A DNA stretch of 64,000 bases. Source: Agaricus subrufescens (lineage: Eukaryota > Basidiomycota > Agaricomycetes > Agaricales > Agaricaceae). How positions within the stretch are numbered: position 1 is the first letter of the stretch; every line of letters begins with the position of its first letter. The notes below the pieces were generated by a model. That model did not search any database, was not told where the DNA came from, and saw only the letters and a program-made list of their open reading frames with translations. The DNA lies in contig CM057059.1 of the NCBI GenBank assembly GCA_029945375.1, forward strand, positions 2,604,001 through 2,668,000, written 5' to 3'. Shown piece after piece: positions 34,313-47,176 of this stretch. Made by a program: the position numbers and the translations under genes.

Positions 34313-37300
34313 CATTTATTTCTCTGTATACCAACATGTTTATACCATCTGTACAATTCGCATTAAGTTTTATGAGTTCGTTCCCCGAGTCAAGTTTCAA
34401 TGCCAACGAACAGACTAGACAGCCTTGACTGACATACTCATGGAACATTCTGATTGGAAACCACGTTCTACTTCGCGTGGCAAACAAACTTTCCCCCAAT
34501 AATCTGTAAATAGGTCACCATTTGTGACCGTGTGTGCCACCTTGTCTCCATAGAAGCGTCACCGTTGTGCAGCTGCTAAGCGACCACCTCGTCCTGGCGC
34601 TCACGAGATAAATGGCGTTTGTGTGTCGTGTTTTGCTCATACGGGTTGTGGGAGGTTGACCATAGCATCTTAATGAAGAGCTCAACTAGCACCATGTTGA
34701 CTCGGGACCTTGCTTCTCGGACTTCTGAACTCGGAGTTCGACGAGCACGTTCTATCTTATTCCTGGGAACATGAACTCGTCTTATCTCCGGGTGCAACTC
34801 CGGACATTGCAAGCCCACTAGTCCTCCCTCATAATCGTTGTTAGGCCTTTCTTTTATGTTGTTAGACATTAATTCATCAGATAGTTCCCCCTCCCTGTCT
34901 CAAAGTCGAAAATGAGTGAGGAAAATGTTTTTCCAAGCGAGACCTTCTTTTGCACTGCCTCAGCTAATCAATAAGTGCCGATTTTGTACTTCTAGGGTCA
35001 CTTGAGGAGCTGGAGCCAAGCTGTTATTTGGAACTACCGGATGACCTTTTTGTCCCGTCTTGCATTTCACAAAGGAGCTAATCGGTCGAGAATCGGAGAT
35101 CAGGCCGCTCCAGACAGCAAGCGCTGCGGTGTGTCAATCTTTTCTTTTTTGGCTGATATTATCCTCTTTTCCCGATCATGACCTCATATTAGTTCCAACC
35201 GGGCGCTTGGCATCGTACCAAGGTACAGTAAGGAGGTGTTGTTTCGGTTTCATTGTCAAGTTTGTGGCGATATGAACAGGAGTGCACACTCAATAGTTTG
35301 GGCGTCAATGAAATGCTCATGTACGGGTTGAATGTGAAATCTTTTGGCATGTGAAGGACATCATACGATGATAGTCATGATATATGATGGATGTATATGA
35401 TGATCATGTCAAGACGAAACACGAGGCAGTTCAAACCATGGGTCAAGCCATATTGAGGTAAACATGTGTTGCATATTTAGCGCGCCAATGGATGGATATC
35501 CTGGGTTTATCAGACACATCCGTGGCTCATGCGTGGGTGCATCGAGGCTTGATCGGGAGAAATGTAAGTGACATAACCCCAAGTGGTGATTTTGTATTTC
35601 AGTTAATTAGCGTATCCACGTTTAGGCTCAGTCGCACCGATGCCTGCATCTACCCGACTACATGAACAGTGGACGGTTATCAATTTAGTGGCAGATCATT
35701 ATCAACGCCACATTTCTCATCGTTGCTGGTGGTCCCTCAAGGTCCCACTGGTCTATCATTGACACAGAATGATGGGGCTTCGGGCCCTGACTAATAGCCG
35801 TTCGATACAGAACGGTCCTGACTCCCGTGCTGTATTCGCGCGCTTAGACGAAATCGGAGGTGTAGATGATGAGCATTCTATGTACACCACTCAAGCGCTT
35901 ATGTCGAACAGACACCTTGAGAATGAACTTTCTTATCTTATCCTACTTCATAGAGCATTCGTATCATCTATGTCGTCATAGGCATTCGGTGACGGTGGGT
36001 CAAGAAATAAGGGCTTCCTCAGAGTAAGCGATTGATCGCTGTTTCAGCATTGCTAAGTCGGTGCGGGACCGTCATGCCACCCGAATCTCTCTCACTCCCA
36101 CCCAGATGCATCGTTATCCCACTCTACTATCACTGGATTTACAAGTGGGACAACTTTATCATACTTCTTAGAAACACCCCATTCTGGAAGCACGGAGCTT
36201 GCAGCCTGAGGCTGTGCACTGGTCACAGGGTGCTCTATTGATTAGAGTAACTGGCACCTTGTATATTCTGTGTGAACAAACTTTGGAATAACAGTCCATT
36301 CATTTGTGCAATAGAGCGTTTCTAGCTGACCTGATATGATATCCTTGACGAAAACAGATCATATGGTGAATTGAGAAATGTTTGATGAACCTGACAGTTG
36401 GTTGTATCGCTCCATAAATCATCACTTATGTGGAAATGCTCATATTTAGCCCTGGGTAGGCATGTATCGACTCGGGACTTCATATTTACCAAAATTAATT
36501 CTTAATGTAGGTTTGAGATAAACCTATGGATTGCGGTATGACCAACTTAGTGCATCATAACTGGAGCAGAACAACCATAAGGAGGCGCAAAGCCAGCCTT
36601 TGGCCATCGCAGTACACCGCATCTGCCAGTGGTGTATCAAACAGAACGGCACTGGTACATTGCCTCCCCATACGTCCAAGTAAAAGCACTGACATCAGGC
36701 GAAGCAGTTGTTTGATCAAAAAGTACCAGTAGCTCATATTGCAGTGTATAGGAGGGCACAGGATTCTATTGACTTCGCCTATTTGCTGCACGTATCGCAG
36801 GCATATACTTGGATCGGGTTGCGTGGGTGTTGATCAAGGCCACAGCGTTCAACTGATGTGGTTGCGAGTGATCTTAAGAATTTGAATGACGAATGTTTAC
36901 TCAGGCGGTTGCAGAAATTATCGTGGGTGCCATCCACTGGCAAACAGCGGTGTTCTTCATCTTCTGTCAACAACTTTTATTTTCGCAGGCTGACGACTTC
37001 GGTGATTCGGCGTTCTGTTGTCCACCTTTGCTTTCACCGAGTTAACTACTTGGCTCAGCACCCTACCCGATAAGTCTCGAAGGACTGATTTATGCGCGAC
37101 TAGCGGAAGCGATCAACATGGCACTGTCAGTCTCAATGATATGTAGATGGCAAAAATCTATATTGATCAATGATGTCAGACGGCCACCGGACGAGGAGGT
37201 AAGCAGCCGAAGCAGTTAAAACATCGAGCTCTTCAGCCTTGAACGCCTTGAGCTATCACCTCGTACGAGTCGGAGATTACGGCCGTAACCTCAGGTACGG

Positions 37301-37565
37301 AAACGTAGGAGACCAATAATGCAGTGTATACCAGAGTACAGTGAAACGAGTTAAGCAGAGTGAGTCAGAGGTTAAATAGTGAAGTATTCAGCGACAACAC
37401 AAGAGAAGAGAAAAGGAGAGGTGAGCAATGAAGTAGTGAATATGGGGACGCTTGATTGTGCCTGTTTGTCTACGCCTTGTGACCATTAGTCAGCAATTCC
37501 GTCGGAGTTGAAATCAGTTGTGGCCGTTGCGCTACTCACAGACCACCACAGTCTCCATTAAAAGC
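34313..37565. other. Gene-poor region, 3.3 kb
   Basis: The longest stretch without a supportable gene. Frames are short. An ATGATG-rich patch lies at about 35350-35410. Minus-strand open stretches at 36555-36973 are not recognisable. I find no terminal repeats or transposase-like reading frame. The right end is the promoter of the Nab2-like gene. Confidence 0.4.
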
Positions 37566-39715
37566 ATGCCTTTCGGTCTTACTATGGGCACAGAGCGGGC
37601 AAATGCCCTACAGGTCAGTCATAACTTCCATTCTTAACGCAGGAATTTTTGAGATTTTATTGGTTTTTCTACAGCAATCCATCCAGGATGAACTTACAAA
37701 GCGGGGCTACAGTCAGGATGCTGGTGAGTCGCTACGACATTAGACATTGCGCAGAAGCTGAACAAAGTTATAGACCCTGTCATGGCGGAGTATATCACGA
37801 TCATGGTGATTAACAACAAGACTGCTGGTACGTGGTGGTGTTTATTCTTCCCCGCCCCCCAACTCAAACTTTGCTCAGGTCAAATCACTACTGAATTGGA
37901 AGATTGTGCGTCCTTTGCCACTTTTTTTAATTCATAATATTGACAAATCATCCCTCTAGTGATTGGCTCGGAATATGGTTTGAATTGGTCACTTTAGTTT
38001 ACTTCGCAGTCTTGCTAACTCTTCTTCAGATCCTACGTTCACAGATTGGCTGTTTGTAGAAGCTGCCAAAGGCAACAATGCGCCTGAAATTCCACAACAA
38101 GCCCAACCCTTATCCCCTCCTTCCCCTCCCAATGAACAGCCTACGCGTGAACTTCCCTCGCACCCACCTCGAGACAGTTTGACTCGTACTTCCCACCCTC
38201 CACGTAGCGGCATCTACCAACAGGCTCTCTCTCAAGCTACCTCATCTAATTCATCTCAAAAGCGTTCTGCGTCTGCGCGTTCACCATCACCAGGTCTTCC
38301 AAATAAGTCTCGGAAAACAGACTTGCCGACAGGACCGCGGGCAATGCAACGTGAGGTCGGTCCAACAAACTCTCGAAGTCTGCTTGATCGTATGGGTGGC
38401 CATGCCGCATCCAACAGGCACCAGCGCGACGAGATCCAGGCTCGCATCGACAATATCACCAATAGTTCTTCGGAAGCCAATATGATGATGGGCGGTGGTG
38501 GATTCCCTAACATGCCTATGGCGGGGATGGACATGAATGCCATGGCAATGGCCAATCCCCTCATGCTGCAAGAAATGTTCATGAATAACATGGCTCTCAT
38601 GCAACACCTATCATCACAAATCGGAATGATGCAGGGCTTCGCGAATGCGCCGCCCGGATTCAATTTGCCAGGAAATGGTGTAGCAAACGAGGCGGGGATG
38701 TTCCATGGAGGTTCCAATAACTTTGGGCAAGCGAACAGAGGGAGGGGCAGCGGGAGAGGGAGAGGAACTGGTCGGGGACGTGGCGGTTCTCATGTGGGCG
38801 CATCGTCATCTCCCAAGGTGACTGAAACTACCATGCCATCTGAGGCCCCCGCTACACCATCCAATATTCCCCCTCAATCCTCTGCCAATACCCCTGCAAC
38901 TCCTACCGTTGTGTCTTCTATACGCACTCCCGCTCCTATTGCTCCTGTTGCTACGCCCGCGCAGACATCCTCTGTTCCACAAGTACCTTATGCCGTGCCC
39001 GAGCGGCCACAATCCCCAACTTTATGCAAATTTGGCCTTAAATGCACTAACGCGCATTGCCGGTGGTCACATCCTTCACCTGTCGCTACACCAGAAAGTG
39101 GTGTCGTGCTTAGCAATGAAGCTTGTGAAAATGGCAAGAATTGTAAAGATAAGGATTGCATAAAGGCTCACGTTAGTCCCGCAGCTCTTCATCCTCCTAG
39201 TAAGTTTGTTTCCTTGCTATAATTGAAGAGCTGTTAATGACACTTATCTTCCAGCGCAACCTCCTGTTCCAGCACCATCCGTTGTGCCCCATACACCTCC
39301 GAATCCTACCCCCTGCCGGTTTGGCCTTGCGTGCACTCGACCCAATTGCATGTTCAGTCACCCTTCTAGGCCAACCTCCAACTCCCAGCACGCAACACCC
39401 TGTCGCTTCGGTACCGGTTGTACGCGTGCAGCTTGCCCGTACCAACATCCTGAAGGTCGCGTGCTGCCTACTACGTTCCACCGTGGACTAGCACCAGGCG
39501 GTCCTATGGTGCACATCCAAAATCCTGAGACGGGGTCAATGGGCCCTAGTCCCCACAGGAGCGTTACTTTTAATAACCCAAAATCAAAGCTGGATAAGCA
39601 GGTGAAAGATCTGGAGGAGAGGAAGAATGACGCCGAGAAAGCTATCAAGGAGGCGCAAGTTGCTGCCGCTGCGAATGGAAAGGAAGAACTTAAACCAGTT
39701 GCGACTGCAGCTTAA
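37566..39715 (+). CDS. NAB2: Nab2-like nuclear polyadenylated-RNA-binding CCCH zinc-finger protein
   Basis: Nuclear poly(A)-binding protein controlling tail length and mRNA export (yeast Nab2, human ZC3H14). Seven exons: 37566-37613, 37675-37723, 37774-37827, 37879-37905, 37960-37977, 38030-39199 and 39255-39715. The CDS is 1827 nt (608 aa). The N-terminal PWI-like fold is assembled from the five small exons (LTMGTERANALQQSIQDEL, then AEYITIMVINNKTAGQITTE, LEDLIGSEYDPTFTDWLFVE). Next come a Pro/Ser-rich stretch, a Met/Gly/Asn-rich segment, and an RG-rich box (GRGSGRGRGTGRGRGG) like that used for Nab2 nuclear import. At least four C-x5-C-x4-C-x3-H fingers follow: CKFGLKCTNAHCRWSH, CENGKNCKDKDCIKAH, CRFGLACTRPNCMFSH and CRFGTGCTRAACPYQH. 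The C-terminus is a short charged coiled coil. Confidence 0.92.
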
Positions 39716-40372
39716 TTCATTGGAGATGCATTTGGATATACGGTGCTCGAGTCTCTTTTTAATGTCAAAGATTAATCGGACAACATAAAATGCACTTGTG
39801 TCAACGTTCCTCTTTGCTTGCCTATTTCTTGTTCTACACATATATATGTATTAGATTACGCTGTAGTACACTTGGTCTCGTCTTTTCATATTCACTTCCT
39901 TCCCCCATATTGAAAATATTGGCCCGGTCATTGATAAGTAGTGCATACCTTATTCGTATTACTTTTGGGGTCGAGGGTAGAAGTCTGGGTGGAGAAGGAA
40001 TAATAAAGGAACCAGGATCAATGGTGGTCAATCCCAGTTGACCAGCACTTCACCCTCTCTTATAGTCACGGAACTTAGTGAGAAAGTACTTCCGCAAGGC
40101 ACTGCCCCGTAACATTTGACGAAGCTAAAAAGACGATATACACAGAACATGAGATCAGCTACAATAGTAAGTATCTAGGTCCAGACAGTCTGGTACTCAA
40201 TGTTAGTAAAAGGGTATACACAAGTCTTTAATAATATGAATGAAGAAAATCAAGTAACTCAGATTCAAGGATACCGGAGCAAAACGAGGGCGAGTCGAAA
40301 GAGTGACTAGATTTTACAAAAGACCGATATAGATAATGTGTTGAGAGAGGGGAAGAATGACGGAAACATAAC
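39716..40372. other. Intergenic, convergent 3' regions
   Basis: Holds the 3' UTRs of the Nab2-like gene (+) and the first P-loop paralogue (-). AT-rich, with no recognisable gene. Confidence 0.4.
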
Positions 40373-43027
40373 TTAATTACGGCTCGAGCTTATACTTGCG
40401 ATCGAGCCGCCTTTATCAACAGATAGGTCAATTTTATCGCCGTGTTCCAAGTCCTTGAACTAAGGGCGGCAACAATAAGCAAATGATATACTGCGAGGTC
40501 ATGCACACGTACAGTCAGTTCCCGTGTCCGGTGGAGACTCTCAATCTCATCGATTCTATCTCTTACACCATCAAGTATTTCGTCAAATCCTTCCTCTTCA
40601 CACACTTCTCGGGCAGCGTGTAAAATTAGCATAGAATCCGGGTGGACGTCATGATTGATCTGTTTAAGACGTCAGGCTCCCTACGTTTGCGAAGAACGGA
40701 TTCGGCTTACATCAATAGTGATGATATTAAGACGGTCAAGTTCTGTGGATCGGGTTGTCATCATGGTCGGATGCGGCCGCATATAATCTGAGATTACTAC
40801 ATACCCTCCATGTAATCTGGGCGAGTCATAATTTGTCGGCATTTACCCTGCAAATTAGAGTTAGAAACAAGTGATAGGAGCTATCACCATAACGCACATA
40901 GGTGATTGAGGGTAACGGTAAGTCTACATCCTCAGGTTTCAACTCGCCAGCTTCAATGGCCTTTCGCGTCTCCTCTTCCTGTTCCTTGCGAATTTTGACG
41001 AACTCCCGAAGCAGCAGCCAGGAGCAAGAACTCCATTTTTGCTATAGAACGAATTTATCTGTCGGAGCTCTGATATCTATACGCCAAGAAAGCCCACCTC
41101 GTCCATAACGTCATCGTCACAGTCCGGAATGAGACCTTGATGACGGGTTGAAATTAAGCAGAGGTCGATGCGGTTACTGGTACGACATACCAATCTGGCT
41201 CAATAACCACTGTTTTTCAACATTAAGCAGATGCTCTGCTTCATAAATCATGTCTTTCGACCTGGCAACCTGTTATCCGTATTGGTCGATGTCATAGAGG
41301 GAAGTAACTTTAGACATTCCTTATTGATATACGCTAGTCTGCCGCCAAGCATGTTCACTAGCCGATTCACAAGGCTCGGCTCAATAGTGCGACGACTTGG
41401 TCGCATATGTCGCAGAGCACGTTTAGCGTCCGCTGTGTTAAGGTCAGATATAGAAATGGTCTAGTGTAAACCTTGTTCATTGCCAAAGCAGACTCTGATA
41501 GCGGGAAAGCTCACATGCATCCGAGTTCCCGTCCTCCCTGTCCAGGTGAGAACTATGATAGATCAGAAGGAAATTAATCATACATACTCATATAATGATA
41601 TGGCCAAAAGTCATCCCTAAGAATGGTTAGGTGATGCCACTAATGCAGCCAATATGCCAGCTCACGAGGTAAAAACCATAGTCATGATACCTATCGGATA
41701 AGTTGGTAAAAGAGTGACTCAGAGGTAGAGAAAAACTTACCGCCAACGGCCCATGCTTCGGCTTTTTGTTGCAGTTGCAATAACATTGCGCGTCCGTCCT
41801 CGTCGTTCTTGAAAAAGTGTACATTATTTATGACAAGAACAAGCGGTTTGCCAGTTCTTTGACAGCTACGGAGAGCGACTTTTTCGAGCTTATTCAAGGC
41901 TTGTGCTTATCATCAGCGTCTAAAAAGTCTCGAGCGGCAGAATGTTACCTCTCTCTATGTCGAGACCTGCCCCTCCTAAACAGAATAATAGTTCGAGATC
42001 AAAATAGACTTTCACTTTCAACCATTCCTCAGACATACCTTCTCTGGGATCACGCCGCTGGAATAGACCAGTCTGCGAGTCTTCGTTGAACTCATAATTG
42101 ATGGCCTTCCCAAGTCGCAGGCGAAAGACTTCAAGGTCAGGATGGGCGTCACATAGGGAAACACCCTCCGCCTGGCATGCTGCCATTGACTCAAAAACCA
42201 TGGAATTCTTGCCAGAACCCTGGAGAGAATTTAGAACTGAACTGGGGCAACCACACGAAAGAAACCCCAGCGAACCTTTGGTCCCAGTAGCATGAAATAA
42301 TGCCCTGGTTCCCGCCCTTGTACGATGTCGTCGATATGGGCCTGCTCTTTTCTATGCACAAGCAGCATGCTCCCGCGGTCGTCGGATTCATATGACAAAT
42401 CTTCATATTCGCCGTCATCTACTGTAGGCATTCTGGAGTGTTGTTTCGCAAGCTCTAAGGCGGGGTCATAACCACCAGCAAATGCGTCCTCGATCTTGAT
42501 AGTAATGGTCTCAGAAGGATGGCTTGATTTTTCAAAGTGATAATTTACCTTGTCAAGAACATTTTTCTTGTACCATTTCACGTACGCAATGCCACCCACG
42601 AACACTAGACGTTGTTCAGCATCAAGTCCCAATCCTCGGCATTGCGCGTATACTTACCCATACCCAGCCCAATGATCGTAGTCAACGCGGCATCGAATAA
42701 CGGAGAACGGGTCAGTTGGAATACGGAAGCTCCCCCTGGGCCAGGTCCCCCTCCGCCTCCTGGAGGATTAAACCCAGGTACACTCAAAGACTCAGACCGC
42801 TCCTGTACTTCATGACGATGATGAGGCTGCTGCGGTGAGCGGAGGGGGCGAGGAGGAGCTGGCTTAGGTTTCGAGGTTGGGGGCGGAGGATTCGAGTGGC
42901 CGTCGGATGATGTCTGGAAATGGCGCGTGCGCGCTACCGTTACGTTGGGACGACCATATCCTCCGAAATTGCCTTTGGTTAAGCGTACATTGCGGCCTAT
43001 AAGAAGTGCCAGCCTTCGTGGCGGCAT
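40373..43027 (-). CDS. Mitochondrial membrane-anchored P-loop protein, paralogue A
   Basis: Many-exon gene whose start MPPRRLALLIGRNVRLTKGN lies in a basic, acid-poor presequence ending RHFQTSS, as expected for mitochondrial import. A Pro/Gly-rich linker follows, then a single membrane segment (about 42700-42560: SPLFDAALTTIIGLGM, then VFVGGIAYVKWYKKNVLDK). After the membrane come KIEDAFAGGYDPALELAK and the nucleotide-binding region. The P-loop reads GPKGSGKNSMVFESM, split by an intron just after GPK. The following conserved block is CDAHPDLEVFRLRLGKAINY and EFNEDSQTGLFQRRDPREG. The Walker B-like strand is PLVLVINNVHFF. The C-terminal half includes LINRxx-like LGGRLAY, the acidic DCDDDVMDEQKWSSCSWLLL (written here without its intron) and ends FKDLEHGDKIDLSVDKGG with SRN. 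It is related to AAA/STAND-type ATPases, but the exact family is not known to me. The neighbour at 43704-46387 is a close tandem copy. Confidence 0.8.
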
Positions 43028-43703
43028 CGTAACACTGATCCGAGAGAATAGCAGAAGGAGTAAAGACAGGTAGAAAACAATGGGGATGGTATTGTTTTAT
43101 GTAAATCGCGTCCATTCCGTATGCAACCTCTTTTCTGGCCCACACGTGTCAAAAGCAGCCCTGTCATTCTAAGTATACTGGTTTTTTATCATAGCGTATG
43201 ACTAGAGGCTGTGTTTCAACAAAGAGTCTCATCAGCTGCATGTCTACTTGTGCAAGTAACTCATTGAGCCTCATACATCAGCCGGGCTAGCGGACAGACA
43301 GTTCTCTGTGACATATAAATATTCGGCGTCAATGACAAAGTCATCGTGCCAGGTGACACACTCGCCGTAATGCGGGACGCCAGGCCAGAACTTGGACTTT
43401 CCCAGTAGGCAGTAACAGCACCATGCGGTCCTCATCAGGTCCTGTAGAAGAACGCACGAAACAGGATCGTGCTGCTAGCTGCTTGACCTAACGCAAGTAT
43501 AGACAAGCAGTCTCCCAGTGGCCGCCGGAATCCCCTGACCATCAGATTCTAGCAGCGGCTAGCGTGGGGAACATGATGTATTTTGACAACCGATTACCGT
43601 CTATATTAGCACGAAAGGGAACCGAAAAGCAAGAAGACACGAAAAAAAGACCGATAAGATGGCATCTCTAAACCCAGAAAATAAAATAGCTAGAAGATTG
43701 ATA
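43028..43703. other. Spacer between the tandem P-loop genes
   Basis: About 680 bp containing the promoter of paralogue A and the 3' UTR of paralogue B. I see no pseudogene fragment of a third copy and no tRNA. Confidence 0.45.
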
Positions 43704-46387
43704 TCAAGCTTTCCCCTTGTCGACGGCAAGTCGAAGCTTGTCGCCCTTCGCCAAATCTTTGAACTGAAAGATCAGTATGTCAGTGAGCCATCAAATTAAG
43801 AGGGAAACACGAAGAAACCTACAGTCAGCTCGGCTGTTCTGTGCAAGCTCTCAATTTCATCGATTCTTTCTCTAACGCCATCTAATAATTCATCAAATCC
43901 TTCCTCTTCACATACTTCCCTAGCGGCATGAAGTATGAGCATGGAGTCGGGCCGGACATCAAGGCGAGTCTGTCAACGCATCGTTTTAGTCGGGCATGCA
44001 CATTTCAGAGCTTAAAAACCCTACATCAATAGAAATTATATTCAGGCGATCAAGTTCTACGAGGAAAACTCCATGTCAGCATTTTCCAACGATGGATGTC
44101 GTCATTTTACCTTCCATAAAGTCGGCCCGGGTCATAATTTGTCTACATTTTCCCTGTTACAAGATTTCAGAAGCCGGCAAGGATAACATATAAAAGAACG
44201 AACGTAGGGTATTCTGGGTAGCAGCAAGCTTGGGGTATCTTCTAAGTCTAAATTCCCATTTTCGATAGCCTTTTTCCTTTCTTCTTCTTGTTCCTTCCAA
44301 ATCTTGACGAACTCTCGTAGTAGTAACCATGAACAAGAACTCCATTTTTGCTTGAGAACATCGTCAGTGATGGTTCGAGCTCGGCACTCGGAAGCTCACT
44401 TCATCCATCACGTCGTCATCACAATCAGCAATAAGACCTTCATCGACATCGTCAATGGAGCTGATTCTGGCGATAGTCACGAAATACTCACCAATTTGAC
44501 TCATCAACCATTGCTTCTCTTTGTTAATCATGCTCTTAGCCGTAGTCGCCATATCGCGGGTCCTGGATACCTATCAAGCCAAAACATAAGAACATGCAGC
44601 AAATTCAAACAACCCGAACAGATAGTACCCTGTTGAGATACGAGAGTCTCCCTCCAACTATGCTCACGACCTCCTTCGCAATTTCAGGCTCGACTGGTGG
44701 TTGACCAATTGACATGCGTAAAGATCTCGCTGCTTGCCGAGCTTCGCTATTATTGAGATCATAGATGGACACAGTCTGACAAAAGTTATCGATCTATAAG
44801 ACTATGAAAGGTATCGAAAAAGTTAAAACACGTACCTGCATATGGGATGCGGTCTTCCCTGGTCAATAAAATTTGATAATTAGCGAGAAAAATATACTTC
44901 ATTGGAACACATACGCATGAAGTTGTATGGCCAAAAGTCATCCCTAAAAGGGCTCAGCAATAATAAATATACATATTCATCACAACTCACGAAGTAAAGA
45001 CCATAGTCAAGACACCTGGAAAAAGACCTTCAGTTCAAAGACATCCAAATTTCAGACCAAACGCACCGCTTACGGCCCATGCTTCCGCCCGTTGCTGGAG
45101 CTGTAAGAGCATAGTTTGTCCACTTTCATCATTTTTAAAGTGGTGCACTTTATTAATGATAAGAACCAGCGGCCGCCCGTTCTTGTGACTGACTCGTAGG
45201 GCAACTTTCTCGAGCTTATTCAGAGCTATTCAATATAATTCTCAGTACCGACACAGTGCAAATCTCCAAGAAAAAGCATTACCTCTTTCAATGTCAAGGC
45301 CCGGTCCTCCTGCAAAGTTTAAGGTTCATCAGTCTAAGGTGGAGTTCTATCAACTGTCGCACGACGGACCTTCTCTTGGGTCCCTTCTCTGGAAAAGCCC
45401 CATCTGGGAATCCTCATTAAATTCGTAATTAAGCGCCTTTCCAAGTCGTTGACGAAAAACTTCGAGGTCAGGATGAGCATCACATATCGAAACACCGTCA
45501 GCTTGACACTCTTTCATCGCATGCAATATCATAGAGCCTTTTCCCGAACCCTATGGACGAAAATCGTTAACGTCAAGCTAAAAAAAAAAAGAGAGAGAGA
45601 CAAAAATGAAGATACCTTGGGACCCAACAACATAAAATACCGACCTGGTTCTTTTCCAGTCACAATACCATCAATAAAATCCTGTTCCTTCCGACGGAGG
45701 TCCTTAGTCCACGGGCCCGATCCAGCGATATCCTGCGAATAGTCGGACAAACTACCATTCAACAACCTCCTCTCAGTAAATCGCTGAGCATGTTCCAACT
45801 CAAGAGCAGGGTCGTAACCCGCGGAAAACGCATCCTCAATCTGAAAAACAAAGAAACAGTTCAAGGCAAGCACAAAATTCTAAAAGGATCAATCACCCAC
45901 TTTGATGAGCACGTTCAGTTTGTACCACTTCAAGTACGCGACACCACCAAGGAATACTATATAAAAATGATTTATTTGGTATACAAAGACACCTTTTTAA
46001 AGAATTTCACTCACCTATACCTATACCTATCGCTGTTGTAAAAATCGCGTCGGAAAATGGTGAACTGCTGATTCCAAACAAACGCCTTCCCCCCTGTTCA
46101 GGATCGTCCCCCTCTCCAGACGTATCCGTCTTATCAACGGTCGACAACACAACTTTCTCCTGCAGCCTCGACCCATCCGAACCCAACCGAGAAGCAGTTA
46201 CCTCCTGCTGCACTGCACTAGTAGTAGTATTCCTGCCATCGTCACCAGTCGGTTTATCATGTACAAAGCGCTTTCCAAGACATGTTACAATGCCCTTGTG
46301 ACGTGTTTGACCGTAAACAAGCTGATACGTAGCTTGATGGCAACGACGATCTACCGTTGAAAGTACTAGCCTCCGAAGAGAAGCCAT
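43704..46387 (-). CDS. Mitochondrial membrane-anchored P-loop protein, paralogue B
   Basis: Tandem paralogue of the gene at 40373-43027, same strand and same domain order. The N-terminus MASLRRLVLSTVDRRCHQAT is basic, and the region ending KRFVHDK looks like a mitochondrial presequence. One membrane segment follows (about 46050-45950: SPFSDAIFTTAIGIGIG, then a short exon with FLGGVAYLKWYKLNVL). Next are KIEDAFSAGYDPALELEHAQ and P-loop GPKGSGKGSMILHAM, with the intron again right after GPK. The shared block is CDAHPDLEVFRQRLGKALNY and EFNEDSQMGLFQRRDPREG. The Walker B-like strand is RPLVLIINKVHHF. The C-terminus ends ELT, intron, FKDLAKGDKLRLAVDKGKA. At least two intron positions (inside the P-loop and before FKDL) match paralogue A, which points to gene duplication after intron gain. 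Function unknown. Confidence 0.8.
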
Positions 46388-47176
46388 TGAGCGCCAGCAG
46401 CAAGGTTGAGGAGAATATACTTTTTAACTGCGTTGATACCTGACATGCTGCAGGGAACCCCTACCATAATACTGATGGCCTTGGCAGCAGGCATCATGGT
46501 CTAAACCAGTATGGGAAAAACAAAAATAAAATGGCTTCGTCGTATTTAGCACAATGGCTAGTCCTGCCCGCGTATCCAAGATCTACCTTAAGAAGCAAAT
46601 CCTTCCTAAGTTGAAGTCATTGCCATCCATTTTACTAGGTCCTTTGACAAGCGGGTACCTACTGATTGTCCTTAAACAATGAATAATCTAACCCCTAAGG
46701 CCGCGGGTGTATAGTCACCAAACAGCCAAAAGCTAAACATCAGCTGCTTCCACAATTATCAAAAGTGTTCAAGAAAGAGAAATTAAAAGCGAAAGCAAGA
46801 AGGACCGAATACTACGCTATTTTATTCTAGGATATATGACGAGGGAAAACAAAATATTCCCCAAGATGTAAATACAACAATCAAATGACAACCTCCCCTA
46901 AAATAATCCATGATGTATGAGCCACACTAGGTACAGCAGGCCCGAGTGTCAGGGGGTCCAAAGTCTAAGCAAATGACTGCTAACGTGAGAGGAGAGGAAC
47001 GGATAAGCGACAGGACAAGTACACAATGAAAGACTGGAAGTTAAAATTAAGTCCTCTTCTTTTTTCTCAAAAAAAAATAACAAGGTATCATCTCCAAACC
47101 AAAATATCCGTAGCAATGGATATGATCCAAATGAAAAATCGTTAAAAACATCTCAAAACCAAGAAAGTCATCTAAA
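46388..47176. other. Intergenic, 0.8 kb
   Basis: Promoter of P-loop paralogue B and 3' UTR of the CSC1 gene. AT-rich around 46740-47130. Nothing else seen. Confidence 0.4.

Noticed and set aside
33870..34418. Open frame with many Arg, His and Pro within the cyclin C-terminal half.
   Set aside because: Frame shadow of the Ser/Pro/Thr-rich cyclin tail.
35340..35420. ATGATG/ATATGATG-rich patch resembling a microsatellite.
   Set aside because: Imperfect and short; no clean tandem unit that could be called a repeat array.
43200..43600. Possible tRNA or other small RNA in the spacer between the P-loop genes.
   Set aside because: No cloverleaf, no B-box like sequence and no flanking T-run that I could support.
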